A stretch of 64,000 bases of DNA. It comes from Chryseobacterium pennae. GTDB taxonomy: Bacteria; Bacteroidota; Bacteroidia; Flavobacteriales; Weeksellaceae. The notes beneath the pieces were generated by a model that was given only the letters and a program-made list of their open reading frames with translations, was not told where the DNA came from and ran no database searches. This document shows positions 37,475 through 45,680 of the stretch, piece by piece. The stretch is taken from NCBI RefSeq assembly GCF_003385515.1, contig NZ_QNVT01000001.1, positions 372,001 to 436,000 on the forward strand, given 5' to 3'. Position numbers and translations under genes: made by a program. Position 1 is the first letter of the stretch, and every line of letters begins with the position of its first letter.

Positions 37475-38182
37475 ATGATTACCCATATTAGATGTATGAT
37501 TATTGATGATGATGAACTGGACAGGCTGGTTCTTCAGCATTATATTAAACAATACGAGAATATAGAGATTATCGAATCATTTGATTCGGCTGAAAAAGCA
37601 ATTCCTTACCTCGAACTTCCTATTGATCTTCTGATCACTGAAACCAATTTAAAAGGGATGAGCGGCCTGGAATTACGCAAATTAGCCCATAGAATTCCTG
37701 CCTGTATCTTTGTGAGCTCCCATCCGGAACTTGCTGCCTGTGTTTTTGAGCTTAATACCCTGGACTTTATCACCAAACCTCTCACTTCAGAACGTTTCCA
37801 TTACTCTATGCAGAGACTTTTCGAGTTTTTCAAGGTAAAGGATAAATGTGAATGCTATGATGTTATGCTGGGGCACGATTTTATTAAAATCAAGGAGAGC
37901 GGAAACATTTTTCAGATCAGAAAGGCAGATATTCTTTATCTGGAGGCGCTCAAAGATTACACCCGAATCATCACTCTTGAAAAAAAACACTGTATCCTTG
38001 ATTCTTTAGGTAATCTTTTACATAAAAGTTTTTTTGATTCTTTTGTCAGAATACACAGGAGCTATGCTGTGCCCAAACACCTCATCCGTGGAAAGAGCTG
38101 TCATGAAATAGAACTCATCCATCGCATCAAACTTCCCATCGGCAGAGCTTATAAAAATAATCTGTCTTTCTTTGAACCTTAG
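37475..38182 (+). CDS. LytTR-type response regulator with Glu in place of the phospho-acceptor Asp
   Basis: 235 aa. The receiver domain (about 5-120) has the acidic start IIDDDELD and the conserved FITKPL lysine. At the phosphorylation position, which normally reads 'D-x-x-x-x-D', the sequence is D51-L-L-I-T-E56, so Glu56 replaces the acceptor Asp. The C-terminal LytTR DNA-binding domain (about 130-235) carries FIKIKESGNIFQIRKADILYLEA and SFVRIHRSYAV. No histidine kinase gene is adjacent. It lies directly upstream of the T9SS and repeat-protein operon, 159 nt before it, and may regulate that operon. Confidence 0.85.
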   Translation: MITHIRCMIIDDDELDRLVLQHYIKQYENIEIIESFDSAEKAIPYLELPIDLLITETNLKGMSGLELRKLAHRIPACIFVSSHPELAACVFELNTLDFITKPLTSERFHYSMQRLFEFFKVKDKCECYDVMLGHDFIKIKESGNIFQIRKADILYLEALKDYTRIITLEKKHCILDSLGNLLHKSFFDSFVRIHRSYAVPKHLIRGKSCHEIELIHRIKLPIGRAYKNNLSFFEP

Positions 38183-38341
38183 AAAGCTGTTAAACATCAA
38201 CCATAATTCACAAAACGCCATTGGTCGATTATTTCTGCCGTTAGTCTATTTTTCGGTGATCAGGTCATGATAGGTAGTAATTTAGTCTTCCCAAATTTCT
38301 TATGGAACAACTTGAATTCATAACCTTAAAAACTGTTATCC

Positions 38342-38821
38342 ATGAAAAAAGAATCTATTTATTGCCTCTTACTGCTTGCCACCTCCCTCTCATACCTGAA
38401 AGCCCAGTCAGCAATTCTTCCTACCGGAACGGATATTTCAGGAGGCAACGGTTCTGTTTCCTACAGTATTGGTCAGGCAGCCTACCTCTATAAAGGAGCT
38501 GGGGATCAAATTACGGAAGGTGTTCAACAGCCTTATGAGATTGTAGCACTTGCCACTCATGAAGCATTATCAACAAATCTGGAAGGCATTTTACTTTACC
38601 CAAATCCTTTTAAAGATTATCTGTACCTGGACTTTACAACCCATAATTTTAAAGATGCAGAATACCAGCTATTCGATGCACAAGGAAAATTAATCCGAAA
38701 AAATGTGATCTTACAGTCAAAATCTGAGCTCAATTTTTCCGATATCCCTTCTGCCATGTATATCATCAGAATTAATCTGCATGGAGAAAATCTAAAAACT
38801 TTTAAAATAATCAAAAAATAA
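38342..38821 (+). CDS. T9SS type A sorting-domain protein
   Basis: 159 aa. A signal peptide (MKKESIYCLLLLATSLSYLKAQ) is followed by a short segment with GSVSYSIGQAAYLY and a C-terminal type IX secretion sorting domain: LYPNPFKDYLYLDF, the LFDAQGKLIRKN strand, and the ending MYIIRINLHGENLKTFKIIKK. The protein is therefore exported to the cell surface or medium by the T9SS. The N-terminal 'IL.TG.DISGGNGS.SYSIGQ' pattern is often found in small Bacteroidetes T9SS proteins. It starts an operon with the 849-aa repeat protein 5 nt downstream. Confidence 0.9.
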   Translation: MKKESIYCLLLLATSLSYLKAQSAILPTGTDISGGNGSVSYSIGQAAYLYKGAGDQITEGVQQPYEIVALATHEALSTNLEGILLYPNPFKDYLYLDFTTHNFKDAEYQLFDAQGKLIRKNVILQSKSELNFSDIPSAMYIIRINLHGENLKTFKIIKK

Positions 38822-38826
38822 TCACC

Positions 38827-41376
38827 ATGAAAAAAATATTATTACTGTTCTGGATTCTGTCCGGTCTCTTTATGGGACTGTCACAGGTTCCTGAAAAAAT
38901 GAGTTATCAGGCTGTCGTAAGAAACGGATCAGGACAGCTATTGAGCAATCAGGGAATTGCTATTAAAGTAAGTGTATTACAGGGATCACCTGCAGGTACT
39001 CTGGTTTATTCTGAACGGCTTACCGGTAATACCAACGCCAATGGACTAATCACTATGGAAATAGGAACCGGAACTGTTCTCTCAGGAACATTTGCTACTA
39101 TCGACTGGCCTTCAGGAAGCTATTATTTAAAAACAGAAACTGATCCTTCGGGTGGAACAAACTATACCATAGCAGGAACCAGCCAGTTACTGAGTGTTCC
39201 GTATGCCATGTATGCAAAATCAGCCGGAGGCGGTGGTGGTAGCTTCACTATCCCTTATACAAACACCGTAAATAATGCCGGCACTCTATTTTCGCTAACA
39301 AATGATGGAGACGGAACTTCCTTAGAAGGTAATAATAACACCACCACATCCAATATTGCTGCAGTAAGAGGGATTGTTACCAGTGCAGCTCCAGGAGGAT
39401 TCTCATCTGCAGTACGAGGAATCAATAATGGAACAGGAGGACTTGGTATAGGAGCATACGGAAGCCATGCCGGAAGCGGATGGGGAGTATACGGTACAAC
39501 TCCTAATGGATTGGGAGTATATGGAAATGCAACAGCTAATGGAACAGGTGTATACGCCAACAGTAATGCAGGAACTGGTCTTACAGCCACTAGTAATAAT
39601 GGAATCCCGGCAAGTATATCTATCTTCAATAATGCTAATAATAATAATGCTCTCAGTGTTTCTACTGTAGGAAACGGAACTGCTGTTAATGTTACCACTA
39701 GTGGAAATGGGGCTGGGGTAAAAAGTGCTACAGGAGCAGGTTTTGCTATTCATGGGATCACTACAGCTCAATCATCCGCAGGGGTTCTAGGAAGTAACAC
39801 AGGAAACGGAGAAGCAGTTGTTGGACTTACAACCAGTGATATTGCCGGAGCTGTAGTAGGCCGGAATGATGGTGGTGGATATGGTGTGAGAGGTTTCATT
39901 TCAACAAGTACATCCGGTACGGGTATAGGTGTTTATGGGCAAGTAGGATTAAATAACAGTACCGGACGGGCGGGTAGATTTGAAAACTTTAACCAGACTA
40001 ATACAACAGGTAATACTTTTGAAGTACAAAGTAATGGTAACGGAAATATTCCTGATAACACCCAGGGTAATGCAGCTTCTTTTGTACTCGATAATAACAA
40101 TAGTGTAGGCGCTGCTGTAAGAGGAGAGGTAAACACTATTTTTGGAAACTTCGGGGCTGCTGCAGTTTTTGGAATTTCATCCGGAACCGGAGGACGCGCT
40201 GGTTTATTCTATGCATCAAATCCCGCAGGAAACGGAGCTTCACTTATTGCTTTAACTGATGGAAACGGAAATGCCATTACTGCTAATGCAGGTAAAGACG
40301 GAAACGGTGTAGAAACCAATATTGACGGAGCCGGAAATGCTCTCTATGCTTGGGTCCCAACTTTTTCTACCGGAAGAGCCGGAAGGTTTGAAATTTTCAA
40401 TGATGCTAACACCAGTGATGTCATAACAGTAAAAACGGTTGGAAATGGTATTGCAGGTAATTTCAAAGTAGACAGGACTACCGGAACATCTGCTGCTGTA
40501 AAAGGTGAAGTAAACTCACAGTTTGCGAATTTCGGAACAGCCGGTATATATGGAGTTTCTTCAGGAACCGGTGGCTATGCCGGCTTATTTCATGCATCAA
40601 ATGTGGCTGGAAATGGCCCTTCGGTACTAGCTTTAACTGATGGAAACGGAAATGCCATCACTGCCAATGCAGGTGGAAATGGAGATGGTATTGAGGCTTC
40701 TTGTGACGGACCTGGTAATGCGATCTCTGGTTTTATCCCCAACTTTGGTACTGGTAAGGCAGGTAGATTTGCCAACTTCAACAGTGCTAATGGCCAAGCA
40801 GTGGTTCATATAACTACTAACGGTACAGGCTCTACTCTACTTATCAACCATCAGGGGCCATCGGGTAATATTGCCACCTATCAAAATGCCTCAGTCAATG
40901 TAGCCCGTATCAATAAAGCAGGAACAGGTTATTTTAATGGTGGGACACAAAATAGTGGCGCAGACGTGGCAGAAGCATTTGATGTAGAAGGAACTATTTC
41001 TGAATATGAACCTGGTGATATATTGGTTATTTCCATAAACTCTGACAGAACGGTAGAAAAATCTTCAGCTCCTTATTCCAATCTTGTAGCCGGAGTATAT
41101 GCCACCAAACCTGGGGTACTTTTAACAGAAGAACATATTGATACTGATATTTCCAATAAAGTTCCAATGGGCGTTATTGGAGTTATCCCTACCAAAGTAT
41201 GTCTTGAAAACGGAAAAATAAAAAGAGGTGATCTTTTGGTAACCTCATCCAAAAAAGGTATCGCAATGAAAGCAAATCCTAAAAAGGTAAAAATAGGACA
41301 GGTTATAGGAAAAGCTCTTCAGGATTATGACCAAAAAGGGATTGGAAAAATTCAAGTATTAGTCAACATAAAATAA
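38827..41376 (+). CDS. Large secreted repeat protein with Gly/Asn-rich fibrous region
   Basis: 849 aa with a signal peptide ending near LSQVP. Residues 20-130 form a conserved Bacteroidetes N-terminal domain (PEKMSYQAVVRNGSGQLLSN ... LLSVPYAMYAKSA). The middle, about 135-700, is rich in Gly, Asn, Thr and Ala, with repeated short motifs and one 127-residue unit duplicated at 40111-40797. The C-terminal about 140 aa (SGADVAEAFDVEGTISEYEPGDILVI to the end) is a compact domain I have seen at the end of similar phage-tail-like or adhesin-like proteins. No sorting domain is visible. It is the second gene of the operon that begins at 38342. Confidence 0.85.
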   Translation: MKKILLLFWILSGLFMGLSQVPEKMSYQAVVRNGSGQLLSNQGIAIKVSVLQGSPAGTLVYSERLTGNTNANGLITMEIGTGTVLSGTFATIDWPSGSYYLKTETDPSGGTNYTIAGTSQLLSVPYAMYAKSAGGGGGSFTIPYTNTVNNAGTLFSLTNDGDGTSLEGNNNTTTSNIAAVRGIVTSAAPGGFSSAVRGINNGTGGLGIGAYGSHAGSGWGVYGTTPNGLGVYGNATANGTGVYANSNAGTGLTATSNNGIPASISIFNNANNNNALSVSTVGNGTAVNVTTSGNGAGVKSATGAGFAIHGITTAQSSAGVLGSNTGNGEAVVGLTTSDIAGAVVGRNDGGGYGVRGFISTSTSGTGIGVYGQVGLNNSTGRAGRFENFNQTNTTGNTFEVQSNGNGNIPDNTQGNAASFVLDNNNSVGAAVRGEVNTIFGNFGAAAVFGISSGTGGRAGLFYASNPAGNGASLIALTDGNGNAITANAGKDGNGVETNIDGAGNALYAWVPTFSTGRAGRFEIFNDANTSDVITVKTVGNGIAGNFKVDRTTGTSAAVKGEVNSQFANFGTAGIYGVSSGTGGYAGLFHASNVAGNGPSVLALTDGNGNAITANAGGNGDGIEASCDGPGNAISGFIPNFGTGKAGRFANFNSANGQAVVHITTNGTGSTLLINHQGPSGNIATYQNASVNVARINKAGTGYFNGGTQNSGADVAEAFDVEGTISEYEPGDILVISINSDRTVEKSSAPYSNLVAGVYATKPGVLLTEEHIDTDISNKVPMGVIGVIPTKVCLENGKIKRGDLLVTSSKKGIAMKANPKKVKIGQVIGKALQDYDQKGIGKIQVLVNIK
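40111..40797 (+). repeat. Tandem 381-bp repeat inside the 849-aa protein gene
   Basis: Two units begin at 40111 and 40492, exactly 381 bp (127 codons) apart, and the second is incomplete. The shared blocks are AAV.GEVN, SSGTGG.AGLF.ASN.AGNG, ALTDGNGNAITANAG, and TG.AGRF. The reading frame is kept across the repeat. Confidence 0.85.
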
Positions 41377-41382
41377 ACCATT

Positions 41383-41793
41383 ATGAAAACAGCATATATC
41401 ATCCCGTTATTATTCTTAAGCACTATTATTTACGCTCAGGAAAATAAGCAAACCACTTCTGGGGAAGATCAGACACAGGCTTTGAAACAGATTAAGGAAC
41501 AGGAGTCAAAACTGATGCAGGAGGCCAAAGAAAATATAGAAAAGCAAACGGCTCATACAGGACTTACTTCAGATCAGGGGCTGGAGGTGAAAAAACAGGA
41601 ACAGAAACCTAAAGCTTCTCATGACTCAGGAAAGACTCTTCCCAATACAGCAACACTCGAAGAAATAAAAAGAACTATTCCCAACAGACAGGCATCTCAC
41701 AACTCCATCAATTCTAGGAACACAAAAACAATTATCGGGCTACCCAACACAGCAACTTTGGAAGAAATAAAAAAAACTATTCCTAAAAACTAG
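41383..41793 (+). CDS. Small secreted protein with a duplicated 14-residue C-terminal motif
   Basis: 136 aa. A signal peptide (MKTAYIIPLLFLSTIIYAQ) is followed by a charged Gln/Lys/Glu-rich helix (about 25-75). The C-terminal half contains LPNTATLEEIKRTIPN and, after a linker, LPNTATLEEIKKTIPK. The two copies differ in only a couple of residues. No function is known. It is the third gene of the operon, six nt after the 849-aa gene, and a terminator lies about 60 nt downstream. Confidence 0.72.
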   Translation: MKTAYIIPLLFLSTIIYAQENKQTTSGEDQTQALKQIKEQESKLMQEAKENIEKQTAHTGLTSDQGLEVKKQEQKPKASHDSGKTLPNTATLEEIKRTIPNRQASHNSINSRNTKTIIGLPNTATLEEIKKTIPKN

Positions 41794-41854
41794 TAACCCT
41801 CTTAAAACTAATAGCCTACAAAAACTGATAACCAAACTAGATTTTTCAAACAAA

Positions 41855-41883
41855 AAGAAGTCCGCTCAATGGCGGACTTTTAT
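41855..41883. terminator. Bidirectional terminator
   Basis: AAGTCCGC pairs with GCGGACTT around a short loop, with A-rich sequence before and T-rich sequence after. It can serve the plus-strand operon and the convergent META lipoprotein gene. Confidence 0.8.
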
Positions 41884-41902
41884 ATTGAAGAAACTGAGAG
41901 TA

Positions 41903-42337
41903 TCAATCCCAATCAGCAGCAACAAATTTCATTGTGTTCCCTTGATTGTCTGACAATGTAAGGAAATGTCCTTCTACAGAATATTTCGTCATGGTTTCAA
42001 TTTTTTTCTGAAATGAGCTTTCCAGGTTCATATCCTGGCATGCTTTCATTGTGCTTATTCCCTGGGAAATTTTCACTATCCCATCTTTTTTAAATTCGGA
42101 AGTAAAGGACATCTGGTTGCAACCCATGTATGCATTTCCCTGAATTTTACCGTTGTCCAGCTTTCCTGTCAGATTCATTTCAGCTTTATGGGCCATCAGC
42201 TGATCTTTAGAAAAACCAGCAAAAGAAACCAGCATCCATTGTCTTTGGAGGTATGGATTTTTATCCGGAACAGCAGAGCAATTTAAAACAAGTCCCAGAA
42301 ATAATACTGCAAAAAGGGGGAATAGTATTTTTTTCAT
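41903..42337 (-). CDS. META domain lipoprotein
   Basis: 144 aa from ATG 42337. The ATG at 42349 adds four residues before a normal signal peptide and is not preferred. The lipobox VLNCSA puts the lipidated Cys near residue 20. The META domain follows: QRQWMLVSFAGFS, AYMGCNQMSFTSEF, then FLTLSDNQGNTMKF. META-domain lipoproteins of Gram-negative bacteria (HslJ-like) are associated with envelope stress and antibiotic tolerance in some species, which is family knowledge rather than evidence here. Divergent from the S46 peptidase gene. Confidence 0.85.
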   Translation of the reverse strand: MKKILFPLFAVLFLGLVLNCSAVPDKNPYLQRQWMLVSFAGFSKDQLMAHKAEMNLTGKLDNGKIQGNAYMGCNQMSFTSEFKKDGIVKISQGISTMKACQDMNLESSFQKKIETMTKYSVEGHFLTLSDNQGNTMKFVAADWD

Positions 42338-42423
42338 GTGGATTATCATCCCATTTTCATACCAATCCGGGACAGAATATCGTAAAAATTAGTAAATTAG
42401 CAACACAAAAATTATTTTATAAA

Positions 42424-44631
42424 ATGAAAAGACTATTTCTACTATTCACTTTCTTGCTGGGCTTTGCTCAGATGAGGGCGGATGAGGGGATGTGGCTGCT
42501 AATGCTCATCAAAAGACTTAACGGTGTTGATATGCAAAAAGAAGGTCTGCATCTAACGCCTGAGGAAATTTATTCAGTTAACAATTCCAGCTTAAAGGAT
42601 GCTATCGTAAGTTTCGGTGGTTTCTGTACTGGGGAGATTGTTTCTGATAAAGGACTTTTATTCACGAACCACCACTGCGGTTACGGAGCAGTAGCTGCTG
42701 CTTCTACTCCGGAAAAAGATTATTTGAAAAACGGTTTCTGGGCAATGAAACAGAAAGACGAGTTCAATGCAAAGGATCTTTATGTAAGATTTTTAGTGAG
42801 AATGGATGATGCCACTCAGAGAATCACATCCAAGCTAAACAACAATATGACCGGAGCAGAGAGAAAAGCTGTAATTGATGCTGAAACTAAAGCCATCCAA
42901 ACAGAAAACTCTGAAAACGGGAAATACACGGTAGTTGTAAAAGATTTCTTCAACGGAAACGAATTCTACTTTTTCGTATACCAGGATTATAAAGACGTAA
43001 GATTAGTAGGTGCACCACCTTCATCATTAGGAAAATTCGGTGGTGATACTGATAACTGGGAGTGGCCAAGACACACTGCAGACTTTACTGTTTTCAGAGT
43101 GTATGCTGATGCTGCAGGAAATCCTGCTGAATATTCTCCAAGCAACGTTCCTATGAAGCCTAAGCACTTCTTACCGGTTTCTCTTAAAGGAATTAAGCCA
43201 GGAGATTTCTCAATGATCTTAGGATATCCAGGTAGAACAAACCGTTATTTGACTTCTTACGGAATTCAGCAGATGGTAGGTAAAGACTACCCGGCTTGGG
43301 TTGAAGCTTCCAAAACTGCGATGGATGTTATGAAGAAGTACATGGATAAGGATAAAGCAACTCAGCTTAACTATGCTTCTCAGTATGCTTCTGTAGCCAA
43401 CTACTGGAAAAACAGACAGGGAACGATTGATGCAGTAGAGAAAAACGGAACAATTACTGACAAGCAAAAGATTGAAGACATTTATAAAAAATGGTCTGCA
43501 ATGCCAGGAAATGAGGCTTATGATGGTATTTTACTTGATATAGAAGCTTATTATAAGCAAGCTTCTGACAGAAATGTTGAGAGAAACTATGCTTCTCAGT
43601 TTTCAAGAAATGCTAAATATATTTCTCTTGCTTTACAGCTAGGTTCTGTTTTAAAAACTTATGCAACCCAGGATATGCAAGGAAGGTTAGCTATGAAAGC
43701 TAAAACTGAAGCTGCTATTAAGGCTACTTATGAGAACTTCAGTCCTTCTTTAGAAGGTGAAATGCTTGCTGCAATGACCAGCCTTTATCAGGCCAGAGTA
43801 AAAAACAGAGAAGTAGCATCTGCTACAATCCTGGGATTAGATGCTAAAGCCGTTTCTAATCTTGCTTACTCTTCTATTTTTGCAAACAAGGCTTCTGCTA
43901 CTAATTTCTTATTAAACCCTGATGCTTTAAAACTTGATGCTGATCCACTTTGGAAAGCTGCAAACGGTATCGTTGCAGACCAAAAAATGAACACTGAAAG
44001 ATATGCAAAGATTGATGATAACTTTGCAAAAAACAGCCGTCTGTTCTTAGCTGGTTTAGTGAAGGCTATGCCTGAGAAGAAATTCTATCCGGATGCTAAC
44101 TCAACCATGAGATTAACTTATGGTACTGTAGATAAGCTTCCTATCAGAGAAGACAGAAATTATTTCGGGGTTACAGATAACTATTATACAGACATGTCTG
44201 GTCTTGTTGGAAAATACAAGAAAGGTGATGAAGAATTCGATCTTCCTCAAAGAGTTATCGATCTTTATAACCTTAAAGATTTCGGACAGTATGCTGATGC
44301 AAAAGGATATATGCCTGTAAACTTCCTTTCTAACAATGACATTACAGGAGGTAACTCTGGTTCTCCGGTAATTGACGGGGATGGAAACCTTATCGGTATT
44401 GCATTTGACGGAAACAGCGAAGCATTAAGCGGTGATATTGTATTTGAACAAGAATGGCAAAAAACAATCAACGTAGACGTTCGTTTCGTTCTTTGGACAA
44501 TCGATAAATTTGCAGGTGCAAGAAGATTAGTTGATGAATTAAAGCTTGTAAGAGACGCAAACACTCCGGCTGATACAAAAACTAAAAACTCAGGTACTAC
44601 AGCAATGCCTAAGAAAACAAAGAAAAAATAA
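42424..44631 (+). CDS. S46 family dipeptidyl-peptidase, DPP7-like
   Basis: 735 aa from ATG 42424. An in-frame ATG at 42253 would place 57 extra residues before the signal peptide MKRLFLLFTFLLGFAQMRA and is rejected. S46 peptidases release dipeptides from the N-terminus of oligopeptides in the periplasm. The catalytic His lies in FTNHHCGYGAV (His77 by my count), and the catalytic Ser645 lies in GGNSGSPVID. The residue that sets S1 specificity, 18 residues later, is Gly663 in IAFDGNSEALSGD. Gly here is characteristic of DPP7, which prefers hydrophobic P1 residues, whereas DPP11 carries Arg. A terminator follows. Confidence 0.93.
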   Translation: MKRLFLLFTFLLGFAQMRADEGMWLLMLIKRLNGVDMQKEGLHLTPEEIYSVNNSSLKDAIVSFGGFCTGEIVSDKGLLFTNHHCGYGAVAAASTPEKDYLKNGFWAMKQKDEFNAKDLYVRFLVRMDDATQRITSKLNNNMTGAERKAVIDAETKAIQTENSENGKYTVVVKDFFNGNEFYFFVYQDYKDVRLVGAPPSSLGKFGGDTDNWEWPRHTADFTVFRVYADAAGNPAEYSPSNVPMKPKHFLPVSLKGIKPGDFSMILGYPGRTNRYLTSYGIQQMVGKDYPAWVEASKTAMDVMKKYMDKDKATQLNYASQYASVANYWKNRQGTIDAVEKNGTITDKQKIEDIYKKWSAMPGNEAYDGILLDIEAYYKQASDRNVERNYASQFSRNAKYISLALQLGSVLKTYATQDMQGRLAMKAKTEAAIKATYENFSPSLEGEMLAAMTSLYQARVKNREVASATILGLDAKAVSNLAYSSIFANKASATNFLLNPDALKLDADPLWKAANGIVADQKMNTERYAKIDDNFAKNSRLFLAGLVKAMPEKKFYPDANSTMRLTYGTVDKLPIREDRNYFGVTDNYYTDMSGLVGKYKKGDEEFDLPQRVIDLYNLKDFGQYADAKGYMPVNFLSNNDITGGNSGSPVIDGDGNLIGIAFDGNSEALSGDIVFEQEWQKTINVDVRFVLWTIDKFAGARRLVDELKLVRDANTPADTKTKNSGTTAMPKKTKKK

Positions 44632-44650
44632 TCTTATCTGATATATTTTT

Positions 44651-44680
44651 GAAACCGTGAAAGTAATTTTCACGGTTTTT
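44651..44680 (+). terminator. Intrinsic terminator after the S46 peptidase gene
   Basis: GAAACCGTGAAA pairs with TTTCACGGTTTT around a short loop and is followed by T-rich sequence. Confidence 0.88.
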
Positions 44681-44707
44681 TTATTTTTGAATATTAAAAT
44701 ATTACCC

Positions 44708-45184
44708 ATGAGTATTCAGCCTATATTATTCACAGCCATCATTAAGCAAAACGGAGAAATGAATGCAGCTTTTGTGGAGTTTCCCTTTTCAACAGAAGAG
44801 TTATTTAACAAAAAAGGACAGGTAAAAATTAAAGCCATATTTGACGGTAAGGTTGAATATCGCGGAAGTCTCGCTAAAATGAAATCTGACTGCCATATTT
44901 TAGGACTGACTCAGGAAATCAGAAACCAGCTCGGAAAAACTTTTGGGGATGAGGTTACCGTTTCTCTCCTTGAAGATAAAGAAGAGCGGACTGTTGAAAT
45001 AGCCGATGATATTGCTCTTGTTTTTAAAGAAAACCCTGTAGCCAAAGCATTATTCGATACAATGAGCTATACTCACAAAAAAGAATATATCCGCTGGATT
45101 GATGATGCTAAAAAGCCAGAGACAAGAGAAAACAGAAAGGTCAAAATGATTCAGATGATTTTGAACGGAAAAAGGGGAATTTAA
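44708..45184 (+). CDS. YdeI/OmpD-associated family protein (DUF1905 + YdeI)
   Basis: 158 aa from ATG 44708. The upstream ATG at 44657 lies within the terminator and is rejected. The N-terminal DUF1905 domain (about 1-95) reads KQNGEMNAAFVEFPF, then KIKAIFDGKVEYRGSLAKM. The C-terminal YdeI-like helical part includes FDTMSYTHKKEYIRWIDDAKKPETRENR. The family is cytoplasmic, with no proven activity. A TATTTTTG -7-like element at 44682-44689 lacks a matching TTG. Confidence 0.85.
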   Translation: MSIQPILFTAIIKQNGEMNAAFVEFPFSTEELFNKKGQVKIKAIFDGKVEYRGSLAKMKSDCHILGLTQEIRNQLGKTFGDEVTVSLLEDKEERTVEIADDIALVFKENPVAKALFDTMSYTHKKEYIRWIDDAKKPETRENRKVKMIQMILNGKRGI

Positions 45185-45202
45185 CCTCATTTCCTTAAGA
45201 TA

Positions 45203-45484
45203 TTACTCTTTTAATTCTGCTTTCAGATATTGTCCCCCTCCTCCATTGGTTACTGTCAGGAAGCCATCATAATGGGCAATCTTCACTCCAAGATCATTGA
45301 TAACTTCTTTAAAATAGCCTGCCTTTTCCAAACTATGGGACTGCCATAGAAATCGTGCTGATTGCCCACTTTGATTTTGAAACACCAATGAACCTACTCT
45401 ATTTTTAAACCCGGCAGATGTAAGATCTACCACCATACTCTCATTAGCGACAAAGTCTTTAGCCATTATTATATAATTATCCAT
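45203..45484 (-). CDS. Small protein of unknown function
   Basis: 93 aa from ATG 45484, whose N-terminus MDNYIIMAKDFVAN is followed by LTSAGFKNRVGSLVFQNQSG. The longer in-frame extension to 45781 would overlap the divergent spondin gene and has atypical composition, so it is rejected. An internal ATG at 45466 is also possible. No signal peptide, membrane segment or known motif is visible. Convergent with the YdeI-like gene (18 nt apart), divergent from the spondin gene. Confidence 0.55.
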   Translation of the reverse strand: MDNYIIMAKDFVANESMVVDLTSAGFKNRVGSLVFQNQSGQSARFLWQSHSLEKAGYFKEVINDLGVKIAHYDGFLTVTNGGGGQYLKAELKE

Positions 45485-45680
45485 TATTTTTCTTTTAATT
45501 ATAATATTTGTTACTCTGGTGCAAAGATTCTTATCTACAGCGACAAAACTCGACGTATTATTTCCAATATAAAAGTCTCTCAAAACAATCTGATCCTGTA
45601 TCATCAAAAAAATATAACCTTTTTCTGTCAGGATTTTAAAAAGGCCCCGACTATGATCATAACTATAAAAAATTACTGTT

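Noticed and set aside
39255..39771. Long minus-strand open frames inside the 849-aa gene
   Set aside because: They are low-complexity reverse shadows of a Gly/Asn/Thr-rich coding sequence.
42253..42423. Upstream extension of the S46 peptidase to 42253
   Set aside because: The extension would precede a clear signal peptide and overlaps the divergent META lipoprotein gene.
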